The position numbers and the translations under genes were made by a program. From Pseudobdellovibrio sp031428275 (lineage in GTDB: Bacteria; Bdellovibrionota; Bdellovibrionia; Bdellovibrionales; Bdellovibrionaceae): a stretch of 64,000 bases of DNA. Positions 49,836 to 58,693 of this stretch are shown here, piece by piece. How positions within the stretch are numbered: the stretch's first letter is position 1; every line of letters begins with the position of its first letter. The notes below the pieces were generated by a model. That model was not told the origin of the DNA. It did no database searches and worked only from the letters and a program-made list of their open reading frames with translations. The stretch spans positions 87,578 through 151,577 of the forward strand of contig JANPPC010000009.1 of the NCBI GenBank assembly GCA_031428275.1. The letters are read 5' to 3'.

Positions 49836-50646
49836 CTCCAAGCGCCTGCGCTTGTTGAGCTAAGATCTGTTTTTGGTAATGAGTCATCTTGTTAATATAA
49901 TCTTTCAAAGAATAGTTTTCTTGCTTGTATAAATCGACTTGAGTCTTTACTTGAGTCAATTCACCCGTCGCATTTAATAAATCATTTTGCGAGCGATCAA
50001 ATGATACTTTTAATTCGACAATTTTGTTTTCGGCAACCGACATTAAATGCTGGATCGTTTCGCCCTGTTCGTGGGTCGTTTTATCAAGTTCGCCCATGCC
50101 AGCTTCAAGATCGTTGATCTTCTGATTTAACTCTTCGACTTGCGCCTCTTTGGTTTTAAGTTCATTTAGTAATTCTTCGTTTGCAATTAAAAGTTCGTTT
50201 TTTTCTTTCGTCATGTGCCGTTTCATTGCTTCAAAATTTTCTTGGTGAATTTTGCGATCTTCTAGTTGAGCTTGAAGTGCTCTAGTTTTAATTTCTTGAA
50301 TCTCTAGCTGTAATTTTAAAGACAGATCAAGTGATCTGGCTAAATCAGTAGAAAGTTTTGAATTATGATTACGCTCTTGATTCAAGATTTCTGTTAATTC
50401 TTGCACGCGCCCATTCAAATCAGAGTTTGATGTCGTCATCTGCTGCAAAGTATGAATTTTTAATTGCATGTCTTCGTGGGTAGCTAATAAATCGTACTGA
50501 AAGTTCTTGATTTGATTTTGCATTTTTTCTAACTGAGCTACGCGATCTTTTGAAGATTTAGTTTCTTCAACTTGCGAAAGTTCATTTAGTTTCGTGCAAA
50601 TTTCGTTAAATATTTTTTCGTGTTCAGGCATTTGTGTTAATTCCAT
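49807..50646 (-). CDS. Coiled-coil protein of unknown function
   Basis: 279 aa, almost wholly a heptad-repeat coiled coil (residues ~30-260, Leu/Glu/Gln/Lys-rich, no Cys or Gly-rich breaks), with a short hydrophobic/Ala tail (QKQILAQQAQALGVNP). No signal or membrane helix, so a cytoplasmic filament or scaffold such as a cell-shape or polarity protein is possible (inference). Confidence 0.75.
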   Translation of the reverse strand: MELTQMPEHEKIFNEICTKLNELSQVEETKSSKDRVAQLEKMQNQIKNFQYDLLATHEDMQLKIHTLQQMTTSNSDLNGRVQELTEILNQERNHNSKLSTDLARSLDLSLKLQLEIQEIKTRALQAQLEDRKIHQENFEAMKRHMTKEKNELLIANEELLNELKTKEAQVEELNQKINDLEAGMGELDKTTHEQGETIQHLMSVAENKIVELKVSFDRSQNDLLNATGELTQVKTQVDLYKQENYSLKDYINKMTHYQKQILAQQAQALGVNPIGASPS

Positions 50647-50745
50647 TAGACTTCCCTGTCATTTTGTTTACTTAAGTCTAGTAGGGTTGTCATTGAATGA
50701 CTAGAGCTTCGACTAGCTGAAATTAAAACTCGCTATTGGTCCAGA

Positions 50746-50773
50746 TTGACGCTGTCGATGCACAAGTCATAAT
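50746..50773 (+). promoter_or_regulatory. Sigma-70-like promoter before the SLBB gene
   Basis: TTGACG (-35) and CATAAT (-10) with 16-base spacing end about 18 bases before the start codon at 50791, leaving room for AGAGG. A 13-base inverted repeat GTCATT-G-AATGAC at 50689-50701 lies upstream and could be an operator. Confidence 0.5.
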
Positions 50774-50790
50774 AGAATTCAGAGGTTGAT

Positions 50791-51291
50791 ATGTATCAAA
50801 AAGCAATTCGCGTTGGTGTAGGCATTCTATTTTTGTTTCAAACACAATTTGTATATGCTGAAGGAAATTACTTTGAGGTTAAAGAGCCTCAGCGGGCAGC
50901 TGAATATATTTACCGATCTTCGAATAAAGAAAGTTTAATCGGGGTTCAGCTCATAGGAGCCGTGCAGAAACCGGGGCTTTACTACGTACCGACGAATACC
51001 GATATCTTAAAGCTAATTACGCTGGCTGGCGGTACTGAAGACGCCGATTTAAGTAATATTTTAGTTAGAAAGATTGACCCTACACAAACGGGCGTTTTTG
51101 AGCTGGATGTTAAAAAATTAATGAAGTCTTCGGTCGATGCAAAACCTTTTCGCTTAGCTCAAGACGATTTTGTTTATGTACCTAAAAAAGAGCCTTGGAT
51201 TTCAAACGAAGTCTCGCGAACGATCACAATCGTTTCGCTTTTGACAAGTATTGTCTTAACTTCTGTTTTAATCGAAAGATATTCAAATTAA
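50791..51291 (+). CDS. SLBB-domain polysaccharide export-like protein
   Basis: 166 aa with a signal peptide (VGVGILFLFQTQFVYAE), an SLBB domain (GVQLIGAVQKPGLYYVPTNTDILKLITLAGG...DADLSNILVRKI) and a C-terminal transmembrane helix (TITIVSLLTSIVLTSVLI). It is shorter than Wza and lacks its polysaccharide-export domain. It precedes a Wzy/WaaL-like gene by 3 bases, so it probably links to polysaccharide export. Confidence 0.8.
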   Translation: MYQKAIRVGVGILFLFQTQFVYAEGNYFEVKEPQRAAEYIYRSSNKESLIGVQLIGAVQKPGLYYVPTNTDILKLITLAGGTEDADLSNILVRKIDPTQTGVFELDVKKLMKSSVDAKPFRLAQDDFVYVPKKEPWISNEVSRTITIVSLLTSIVLTSVLIERYSN

Positions 51292-51294
51292 TCT

Positions 51295-52557
51295 GTGATT
51301 ATATTTTTACTAGCGTTTATTTTTATTTCGAAAGTGTCTTTGGCATTTTTGCCAGGGATGCCGAAAGAATTAGGCGCAGTCATTTTTCAAAGTGGTCTGC
51401 ACCCTTACGTTAATATCGCTTTAAGTGCACTTGTCGGAGGGTTGTTTTGTATTCGTTGGCTATGGAAAGCAAACCCGCTTTATAGTCAGACCAGGTTTTA
51501 CCGCTTCTTTATTTTCGTGACCGGTATGTATCTGCTATCGATTACGCTTTTACAGGCTTTATTCGTTAACGATGAAAATTCAATATTACTGCAGCTTGCT
51601 TCGGCTGTATTAGCGATATTTACTATTTTTCTTTATGGTCGAGTTCTGCCAACCTCGCTGACTCCGCAGCGTTCTGTCGAACTTATCAAGAAGATTACAG
51701 TCGCTTGCTGTTGGGTTAGCTTGGCACTGCTGGTGATATCGCCCGAGACAAGTTACAAAGGTAGTCGATTTATTGGGGTTTTTAAACATATTCCGCACAT
51801 GGTTAGCTGTGCTACGATCGCGTGCTTTACATTATTCTATGACATCTTCTCTAGAAAGCTTCAGCGTGTGCCGCACCTTATTCAATGCTTGCATTTTTTA
51901 GTGGCTTTATTCTTACTTATTCTGACCGGTACGCGCTCGTCTTTGGCGGCGGTATTTTTAGGTCTATTTTTATGTCTGGTCATCTTTAAATCTAAAACAG
52001 ACGGGGCCAGGCTATTAAAGTTTGCGCTAGCGATTAGTGGATTTTTGACATTTATTTTCTTCGGGGACAGCGTTACAAATTACGCTGTCGGAATTGCACG
52101 TGGCGAACAGTCAATCGGCCAAAGGGCTGCGCAAGATGGCGTTGAATCTAGATGGGAAGAGGTCGAAAGGGGCTTTACCATTTTTCAAAGAAATCAGTGG
52201 TTGGGGCAAGGTTTACTTTCTAAGTTTTCAAGCGCTAATGATACGGATGTAGCTGGCTATAATGCCAATAAAGATCCACATAATATAATCATTTCGGCAG
52301 GCGTAATTGGAGGCTGGGGATTTATATTTATTTGCGTATTCGGATTTGCAGCCATTGCAGTAGCAAGCGTAAAGTCATTGTTATCAAAAAGTGATGCTTT
52401 AAAAATTATTTCGATCTATGTTTTAACTCACTTGCCGATCTTGTTTATCTATCATGTTCATTTATCCATAGGCGGCATAGCCGATCGAATTTACTGGATT
52501 GCTTTTGGATATATGGCCTTAAAAGAAAGTGACGTTTTAGCCGATGATCAAAAATAA
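51295..52557 (+). CDS. O-antigen ligase/polymerase-like membrane protein (Wzy/WaaL)
   Basis: 420 aa, GTG start, ~11 predicted membrane helices and a large periplasmic loop (residues ~260-320) holding YNANKDPHNIIISAGVIGGWG, the conserved His-containing motif of the O-antigen ligase family. It polymerises or transfers a surface polysaccharide. The start has no clear Shine-Dalgarno and probably relies on coupling; the stop overlaps the transporter gene by 14 bases. Confidence 0.8.
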   Translation: MIIFLLAFIFISKVSLAFLPGMPKELGAVIFQSGLHPYVNIALSALVGGLFCIRWLWKANPLYSQTRFYRFFIFVTGMYLLSITLLQALFVNDENSILLQLASAVLAIFTIFLYGRVLPTSLTPQRSVELIKKITVACCWVSLALLVISPETSYKGSRFIGVFKHIPHMVSCATIACFTLFYDIFSRKLQRVPHLIQCLHFLVALFLLILTGTRSSLAAVFLGLFLCLVIFKSKTDGARLLKFALAISGFLTFIFFGDSVTNYAVGIARGEQSIGQRAAQDGVESRWEEVERGFTIFQRNQWLGQGLLSKFSSANDTDVAGYNANKDPHNIIISAGVIGGWGFIFICVFGFAAIAVASVKSLLSKSDALKIISIYVLTHLPILFIYHVHLSIGGIADRIYWIAFGYMALKESDVLADDQK

Positions 52558-53839
52558 TTTAAACAACAAATTACGTCCCATTTTTTACGGATTCGGCGAA
52601 TTAGGCACTTCTAGCATTGATATATTTCTTAAAGTTTATCTTCTTCTGTATTTTAATAATGTACTGGGCTTATCGGCTTCGTGGACTAGCCTAGCGATTG
52701 GCGCGAGTGTTCTTTGGGATGCCGCTATTGATCCCTGGATCGGAATTTACAGTGACGATTACTATCGTAAGCACGGAAATCGAAAAGGTATCTTATACTT
52801 TGCAACAGGTTTAATTTGCATATTTTTTGTTTTACTATGGAGAATTAATACCGACCATCAATGGCTGACCTTAACTTTATTGTTTTTTACATCATCGTTT
52901 TTAAATTCAGCAATATCTTTATTTTCGGTTCCATTTTACGCAATTGCCAATGATTTAGAGCACGATAATGAAAAGCGTAAAATATGGATCGGCAGCCGAC
53001 TGATAAATTTCAACTTGGGATCATTTTTGGGCTTATCGGTCCCTGCTCTTTTATTGACGAATGCTGAAAAAACATCGCAGTCCCAGCCTTATTTAGATTC
53101 AGTATACGTTTTGACTATTGTTACTTTGCTGGCTTGTGGTTTTTCAACTTACATTATTTATAGACAGAAAGATCGAGAGCCAGTCGAGCCTGAATATGCT
53201 TCGAAAACGCAAACGCTAGCATTTTTATTAAAGGACAAAAAGTTCTTACAGATTATATCGGCATTCTTCATTGTTAATTGCGGGCTGGGTCTTAATTCGA
53301 CATTAGCCTTATACTATTATAAACTTTATTTAGAGTTCACCGAAAGCCAAACACAAACCGTGCTAGTTGCGTTTCTGGTGATTTTTACTTTGTCGATTCC
53401 GATCTGGGTTTTACTAACTAAATATTTTAGTAAGCAAAGACTAATTGTAGTTTCTGCGGCGCTATTGGGTTCTTTAACTATTCTTGCATTTCCGCATTTC
53501 AAAGGTGTTGATTTCTGGGTTATTGCGGCCATTGCTTCAGGAGTTTGCGGTATTCTAATTGGCGTTGCCGTCGTGTTAGAAATTTTTCTTTCCGACTTTC
53601 TAAAAGAGAAAGAAGAGAGTCTTAAGCAGATTGTCTCTGGGCAGTATTTAGGTTTGTGGAAGATGTCTTCAAAGATTTCGCGTGCTGTTGCAATTGCTTT
53701 AGCGGGGCCAATTATCGACGCCTCGGTTGGTAACCCACAATTGCTGGCGAACTACTTTGGTGGAGTGGTTGGTTTCTTCTTTCTTTTATCTGCGGCTATC
53801 ATGATGATTAGAGTCGACTACGAAAATGAAAAAAGTTAA
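52544..53839 (+). CDS. GPH/MFS-type sugar transporter
   Basis: 431 aa with 12 helices. The first helices and loop (FGELGTSSIDIFLKVYLLLYFNNVLGLSASWTSLAIGASVLWDAAIDPWIGIYSDD) fit the glycoside-pentoside-hexuronide family (MelB-like). It overlaps the ligase gene, so it probably moves a sugar or lipid component; lysophospholipid or sulfoquinovose carriers of this fold exist, and the substrate cannot be told. Confidence 0.8.
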   Translation: MIKNNLNNKLRPIFYGFGELGTSSIDIFLKVYLLLYFNNVLGLSASWTSLAIGASVLWDAAIDPWIGIYSDDYYRKHGNRKGILYFATGLICIFFVLLWRINTDHQWLTLTLLFFTSSFLNSAISLFSVPFYAIANDLEHDNEKRKIWIGSRLINFNLGSFLGLSVPALLLTNAEKTSQSQPYLDSVYVLTIVTLLACGFSTYIIYRQKDREPVEPEYASKTQTLAFLLKDKKFLQIISAFFIVNCGLGLNSTLALYYYKLYLEFTESQTQTVLVAFLVIFTLSIPIWVLLTKYFSKQRLIVVSAALLGSLTILAFPHFKGVDFWVIAAIASGVCGILIGVAVVLEIFLSDFLKEKEESLKQIVSGQYLGLWKMSSKISRAVAIALAGPIIDASVGNPQLLANYFGGVVGFFFLLSAAIMMIRVDYENEKS

Positions 53840-54354
53840 TCGCCTTTGTCTTTATCGCTGAAATTGCGGTAAGCAAAGTAAACCAAAGACGTCGTTGATA
53901 AGGCGAAGAAAAACCAAACCCAAACTGTACTAACCCGGTCAGGATGTTGGGTTGATTCGAGCCCGAAAAAGTAAACCGCTGTTTTAATGATGATCATTGA
54001 TTGAAAAAAAGCCCATATATACTTAGACAGTTTCCAAAATATCTTTTGTTCTTCAGTTTGCTTAGGTTTTGGTTTTTTCATAACGGTGGGGTGGCCCCAC
54101 GAATTATTCTCGGCGAAATCTCGTATGACCGTGGCCCAAACTTTTTCGCGTGGGTACATGGGCAGGTTTAGACTAAGTAGATGCGCAGCCTTTTGCGTTA
54201 TAGCCATACGTTCTTCGTACTCAAAGTAGCCTTGTAAGTGAGTGGTGAGGTCTTTCCAGTAGCTTTTTGAGACCTCAGCGACGTATTCTGCATCCGTCGC
54301 GCTGTGCGCACATTCAGCAATAAAATAGTCAGAAAATTCTTTTTCAGTTTTCAC
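53836..54354 (-). CDS. Small membrane protein of unknown function
   Basis: 172 aa: a soluble ~100-residue helical N-terminus (FSDYFIAECAHSATDAEYV...) and two membrane helices near the C-terminus (YIWAFFQSMIIIKTAVYFFG and VWVWFFFALSTTSLVYFAY). No family recognised. Divergent from the ClC-type gene with only 29 bases between starts, suggesting shared control. Confidence 0.65.
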   Translation of the reverse strand: MKTEKEFSDYFIAECAHSATDAEYVAEVSKSYWKDLTTHLQGYFEYEERMAITQKAAHLLSLNLPMYPREKVWATVIRDFAENNSWGHPTVMKKPKPKQTEEQKIFWKLSKYIWAFFQSMIIIKTAVYFFGLESTQHPDRVSTVWVWFFFALSTTSLVYFAYRNFSDKDKGD

Positions 54355-54383
54355 TGCAAACTGTGTATCATAATTTTTAATTT

Positions 54384-55565
54384 ATGCAAACCGCTAACCA
54401 TAGCCATTCCTATTCGCAAGAAGATCAGACGCCCAAAGAAATTGCTGTCACGCTTATTCTGGGTGTTTTAATTGGTCTTTTAGTTTTTTTGTTTTTTAAG
54501 TCATTACAGTGGATCGAGATTCAGCATTTAATACTTAACGAAAGGCTAATCCCTTACCATCTGATTGGTCTTCCTGTTGTTATTGTCTTATTGAGCGAAC
54601 TTAAGAAGCGTACGCTTTATTTTCCGTCTAAAATTTCAGAGGTTACTAAGCCAAATTTAGAGTTAGTGCATCACTGGAGCCCTGGCATGATGGCGTTTCA
54701 TTTTATTGGAAATACTGTAAGCCATTTCGTTGGCGCGAGCGTTGGACGAGAAGGAACGGCTGTTATGATGTCGGCCGGGTTGATTCGCTTACTCAAACTT
54801 TCTTGGAATTTCTGGGGCCCCGTCGCAATGACGGTTGGCTTCAGTGCTGTGGCTGGCGAAGCATGGGTTTCGATATTTTTTATGAATGAACTTTTCAACA
54901 CTCACTGGAAGCAAAAGCTCTATGGCTTTATTGGTTCGTTCTCTGCCGTATTACTTTTAAAAACCCTTAACGCACCTCATTTGTTTAGCCCAATCGTAAT
55001 TGAATCGAACTTTTCATTCTTTCAAAAATTAATTTTTGTTATAGCGCTAGGAGCAACTTCGGGATACCTAATGCGCTGCCATAAATGGTTATATTTCTAC
55101 CTAACCAACTACTTTTCAAAGTCTGGAATGTGGGTAAAAGTTTTTGTGGCGTGTTTACTAGCGGCGTTTTTGGCGGTTCCGGGACTTCGAAAATTTCAAA
55201 GCTTGGGCTTACTTCAAATAGATAACCTAGTTAGCTTGTCTCCTCACTTAAGTGACGTGATCATTAAACTTTTTGTTACTTTGATATCAGTGAGCTTAGG
55301 GTTTTGGGGTGGCGAATTTATACCTTTAGTTTTTGCAGGGGTTCATTTCGGGTACGTCGTATCGAATGTATTTCAATTCGACCTTATGCTGGGAATGCTA
55401 TTAAGTGCTTACTTATTCTTCGCGGGTGCCACTCGAATGAAGTGGACGGCGATCGTACTAACTCTATCAATCGTTGGCTGGGGTTGGTGGTTTTGGGTAT
55501 TTTTGTTAGTTTCGACCAGTGTCGGATTTTCTGGACCCACCAGTATCTATAAAACAAATCACTAA
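54384..55565 (+). CDS. ClC-family anion channel/transporter
   Basis: 393 aa with ~10 helices. The signature GREG appears as ASVGREGTAVMMSA (gating Glu present, Thr in place of the usual Pro) and the second filter motif is GGEFIP. The first canonical motif GSGIP is not visible. The GREGT variant and short length recall the divergent ClC branch that includes fluoride/proton antiporters, so fluoride export is possible. No riboswitch fits in the 29-base gap. Confidence 0.75.
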   Translation: MQTANHSHSYSQEDQTPKEIAVTLILGVLIGLLVFLFFKSLQWIEIQHLILNERLIPYHLIGLPVVIVLLSELKKRTLYFPSKISEVTKPNLELVHHWSPGMMAFHFIGNTVSHFVGASVGREGTAVMMSAGLIRLLKLSWNFWGPVAMTVGFSAVAGEAWVSIFFMNELFNTHWKQKLYGFIGSFSAVLLLKTLNAPHLFSPIVIESNFSFFQKLIFVIALGATSGYLMRCHKWLYFYLTNYFSKSGMWVKVFVACLLAAFLAVPGLRKFQSLGLLQIDNLVSLSPHLSDVIIKLFVTLISVSLGFWGGEFIPLVFAGVHFGYVVSNVFQFDLMLGMLLSAYLFFAGATRMKWTAIVLTLSIVGWGWWFWVFLLVSTSVGFSGPTSIYKTNH

Positions 55566-55596
55566 TACCCAGTACGGCTCTGTAAAACTAACCGAC

Positions 55597-56529
55597 TTAT
55601 TTGATCAGACCTTCAGATTTTAATATTTTTCTGAGCGCATCGATATACTGCTGTGGCTGTTCAGACGGAACAATATGACCAGCGTCCTTAACAGTAATAA
55701 CTATGTTTTCGGTCTGCGCGGCCTGTTGATAAATTTCGATGGCATCTCTTTGAAAGTCAGCACGTACTTCATCTTCTTTGTCGGCAACAATAAAGTGTCG
55801 AATCGGCGAATTAGAAAAGTCCTGTTCACGGTAATCAAACCCATCTGCTGCAATGGAAAGCTGCGAATAAGCTTTGATCATCAAATCACGAAGGTCTTTG
55901 TTGGTTTCTTCTTGAAGCATTTCATCGACTCGTACCGACCAGTAACGTGCATAGGCTTGTTTCAAAAAATTATTCGCCCATATTTCACCCATGCCTGGAA
56001 ATAAGCTAAACCAGTTTTTCCAAAACGCTGCACCTTGTGACCCTTCGGGATCACTTTCATCGAAACGAATCATCGGTGCAACTTCGATAATTAATTTTGT
56101 CACGTTCATTTTTGCGAGCTGGCTCGATATTACAGAACTGTAAGATAAGCTGACAAAAACTGGGTTTTTAATCTTTAATTTTTTAACAAGTATCAGGCTT
56201 TCGTTAGCCAGATCTGAAATTGATACGTCTGACTTTTCGAAGTAAGCGAATTCATTTTGCGGAATAAGCTTTAAAGATTCTGGGTGTAAGCTTGTATGGT
56301 AAGTGACGAAATTAAATTTTTTTTGTCTCATCATTTGTTTAATAACGGCGTCTCGTGAATCGAGTGCTCGATTGATTCCCGGCAACATAATGAGTGTTGG
56401 TGCTTCTGGGCCGGCAGCTGAATAACTTTCGAAAGCTAGATACTGCCCATTGGCGATTTTTAAAGACTGAAGTGCATTTGCCGAAATCGCGAATATTAAT
56501 ATAAATAAACTTAAAAAAATCTTGTTCAT
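55597..56529 (-). CDS. Secreted alpha/beta hydrolase
   Basis: 310 aa with signal peptide (MNKIFLSLFILIFAISANA) and alpha/beta-hydrolase fold: LIMLPGINRALDSRD (oxyanion region), nucleophile elbow SLSYSS, acid in VADKEDEVRADF and His in DAGHIVPSEQPQQ. The elbow deviates from G-x-S-x-G. Probably a periplasmic esterase or lipase; substrate unknown. Confidence 0.8.
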   Translation of the reverse strand: MNKIFLSLFILIFAISANALQSLKIANGQYLAFESYSAAGPEAPTLIMLPGINRALDSRDAVIKQMMRQKKFNFVTYHTSLHPESLKLIPQNEFAYFEKSDVSISDLANESLILVKKLKIKNPVFVSLSYSSVISSQLAKMNVTKLIIEVAPMIRFDESDPEGSQGAAFWKNWFSLFPGMGEIWANNFLKQAYARYWSVRVDEMLQEETNKDLRDLMIKAYSQLSIAADGFDYREQDFSNSPIRHFIVADKEDEVRADFQRDAIEIYQQAAQTENIVITVKDAGHIVPSEQPQQYIDALRKILKSEGLIK

Positions 56530-56599
56530 AATGTGAAGTTTAGCCGATTTTAGTGTTTTACGACCCTGTTATGTTGGTAACGGGAAGTAATTACATAAG

Positions 56600-57841
56600 C
56601 TAAGCTTTGATGATTGGTAATTTCAAAGTAAAAGAACAGGGCAGACTTGGCTTATCCAATTGAAGTTCTCCTTGGTTAGACTTTGCAATTCCTAACGAGA
56701 TGCTAAGGCCTAACCCGGTGCCTTGCCCGATCGGTTTCGTTGTAAAGAATGGTTGCATGATCTGGGTTTCGATTTCGGCGGCTACGCCGGGCCCGTTATC
56801 GATCACCGAAATGAAAGCTTCCGTTTGGCTATGGATCATTTTGATTTGTACCTGCGGGGCCGCATTTTTTGAGCTAGCGTCAAAAGCATTATTCAGCAAA
56901 TTTGAAACAAGCTGGGTTAGCTGGGCTGGTTGGCCTAAACAATAAATTGGTTCAGTTGGTAGATGTTCAATTAATTTGACTTTGCTGACTTTAAATTTTT
57001 GGGCACAAAGTTTGACGGCATCGCGAATAACATCTTGTAGAACAATTTTTTGAAAAACTTCGTTATTATCGCCTTGTGAAAAATCGTGTAAGCCCTGAAC
57101 AATTCGCGCAATTCGCATGGCAGCCCGCTGCATCTTTTCTAGTGAAGACCTAATCATATTGCTGTTCTGCGGAGACTCCGACATAAAAAAATCTATTTGA
57201 TCTTTCCCGCCAATAATTATCGCTAGCGGATTATTAATTTCATGCGCAACGCCGGCTGAAATTTCACCCAAGGCAATCATTTTTGAACTCTGAATCAAAT
57301 TATCAGTCAAGTTGATCACCTGTGCGCGGTATTGAAAATTAGCCCTAACTGTAACCCCGATAACCAGAAATACGACGATGTTGGTCGCATGAAAGTGAAT
57401 AAGTTCTACATGAGATAAAGGGCTCCAGTAACAAAGAAGAACTGGAACGACGACTGCTAAAACCGCCGTGTATATGTAATCTTGCCAAGTTGAATTAACG
57501 GTCGCCATAATGGCAATAACCACAAAGTAAGACCAACGGTGAAAAACCGACCATTGATTCAAATGAAGCAAATACATGTAAGTTATGATGTAGCTAAAGC
57601 TAATGATGCTTACCAGGTAACGGCGATAACGAAATGGCAAATTTTTTTTAAATGAAAAAGCAAAACAAACTATCGCCATGACAGCAATTATATTTCGAGC
57701 CAGCATCGAATCTATATGCTCAACTGCTAGGGTCTTCATAAAATAATAGAAAATATAAGTACTGGCTAAAGCACAAATTGATAAAATTCGAATCTTTAAA
57801 TAGCTTTCTTCATTTTGTATCTTCTCGAAAACGCTGGGCAT
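56600..57841 (-). CDS. Membrane sensor histidine kinase
   Basis: 413 aa. About six membrane helices in residues 15-185 form a 7TM-like or MASE-type sensor without a large periplasmic domain. The kinase core has EISAGVAHEINNPLAIIIGG (phospho-His), NNAFDAS (N box), SVIDNGPGV (G1) and GQGTGLGLSISLGIAK (G2). The single-domain response regulator gene at 58045 is divergent and a likely partner. Confidence 0.9.
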   Translation of the reverse strand: MPSVFEKIQNEESYLKIRILSICALASTYIFYYFMKTLAVEHIDSMLARNIIAVMAIVCFAFSFKKNLPFRYRRYLVSIISFSYIITYMYLLHLNQWSVFHRWSYFVVIAIMATVNSTWQDYIYTAVLAVVVPVLLCYWSPLSHVELIHFHATNIVVFLVIGVTVRANFQYRAQVINLTDNLIQSSKMIALGEISAGVAHEINNPLAIIIGGKDQIDFFMSESPQNSNMIRSSLEKMQRAAMRIARIVQGLHDFSQGDNNEVFQKIVLQDVIRDAVKLCAQKFKVSKVKLIEHLPTEPIYCLGQPAQLTQLVSNLLNNAFDASSKNAAPQVQIKMIHSQTEAFISVIDNGPGVAAEIETQIMQPFFTTKPIGQGTGLGLSISLGIAKSNQGELQLDKPSLPCSFTLKLPIIKA

Positions 57842-58014
57842 CTGAATATGCTATCTGAAAAGAAAAGCGAAGCAACTTCGATGAAAGTTATCGGCAGTTA
57901 TTAAATGATTTTTTTGGGGCAGAAAAGACTAATTTGTTTTGCTCGCGAACTTCTTTTGACTAAAAATTGATAACTTAGTCGTTTTCATACAGAATACTTT
58001 AAACTAGTCTGTAA

Positions 58015-58033
58015 CTACAGAACACTTCTGTAG
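58015..58033 (+). promoter_or_regulatory. Hairpin in the leader of the response regulator gene
   Basis: CTACAGAA-CAC-TTCTGTAG, an 8-bp perfect stem with a 3-base loop, ends one base before the GAAGG Shine-Dalgarno of the gene starting at 58045. It could be an operator dimer site or an RNA hairpin affecting translation. Confidence 0.45.
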
Positions 58034-58044
58034 AAGGTAACCGC

Positions 58045-58446
58045 ATGAGTTTTGATTGGTCAAAAATCAGTATGTTAATTGTAGATGATGACATCGATTT
58101 GCGCGATATACTTTGCGATATTTTTACGCGCTTAGGTGCAAAAACATATGGTGCTTTAAGCGGCGAAGAAGCGCTTGAGCAATTAGAAATCAATAAAGTT
58201 AGTTTGATTCTATCCGACCTTCAAATGCCATTTATGGATGGGGCAGAACTTTTATCGGTCATGAACAATCGTAAAATGCATATTCCCTTTGTTTTTATTA
58301 CTGGCCAAGTGCACTTTACTGAAGCAAAGGCAGCCGAACTAGGTGCTCAAGCCTTAGTTTATAAGCCGTATAATCTAAAAGGCTTAGTGGCTAAGATTGA
58401 AAGCGTTTTGGTTTCGTATTCTTCTACAAATCAGAATAAGAATTAA
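58045..58446 (+). CDS. Single-domain response regulator
   Basis: 133 aa, CheY-like: acidic pair in VDDDIDLRDIL, phospho-Asp in LSDLQMPFMDG, Thr in FITGQ and Lys in YKPYN. No output domain. GAAGG lies 7 bases before the ATG. The neighbouring divergent histidine kinase is the probable donor. Confidence 0.92.
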   Translation: MSFDWSKISMLIVDDDIDLRDILCDIFTRLGAKTYGALSGEEALEQLEINKVSLILSDLQMPFMDGAELLSVMNNRKMHIPFVFITGQVHFTEAKAAELGAQALVYKPYNLKGLVAKIESVLVSYSSTNQNKN

Positions 58447-58693
58447 AAAAAAGAATTTTTTAAAATTCGAACTTTTACGTGATAATTCTGTTTCAAATTC
58501 TAAATAATTTTAGATTCTAAACGTAATAATGCTTCGTGTTTTAAGGCTGTAAAGTAGGTAAGGCCGCTTGAAAAATCAACTGCTGTTATTGGTCGCGTAA
58601 CCAGTAAGAGTTCAGTGCCCGCAGAAATATAATCTAAGTCGCCTTTATAAGATTAAAAGACTGCTATTTTGCGATATTCGTAAAGCTTCTATC

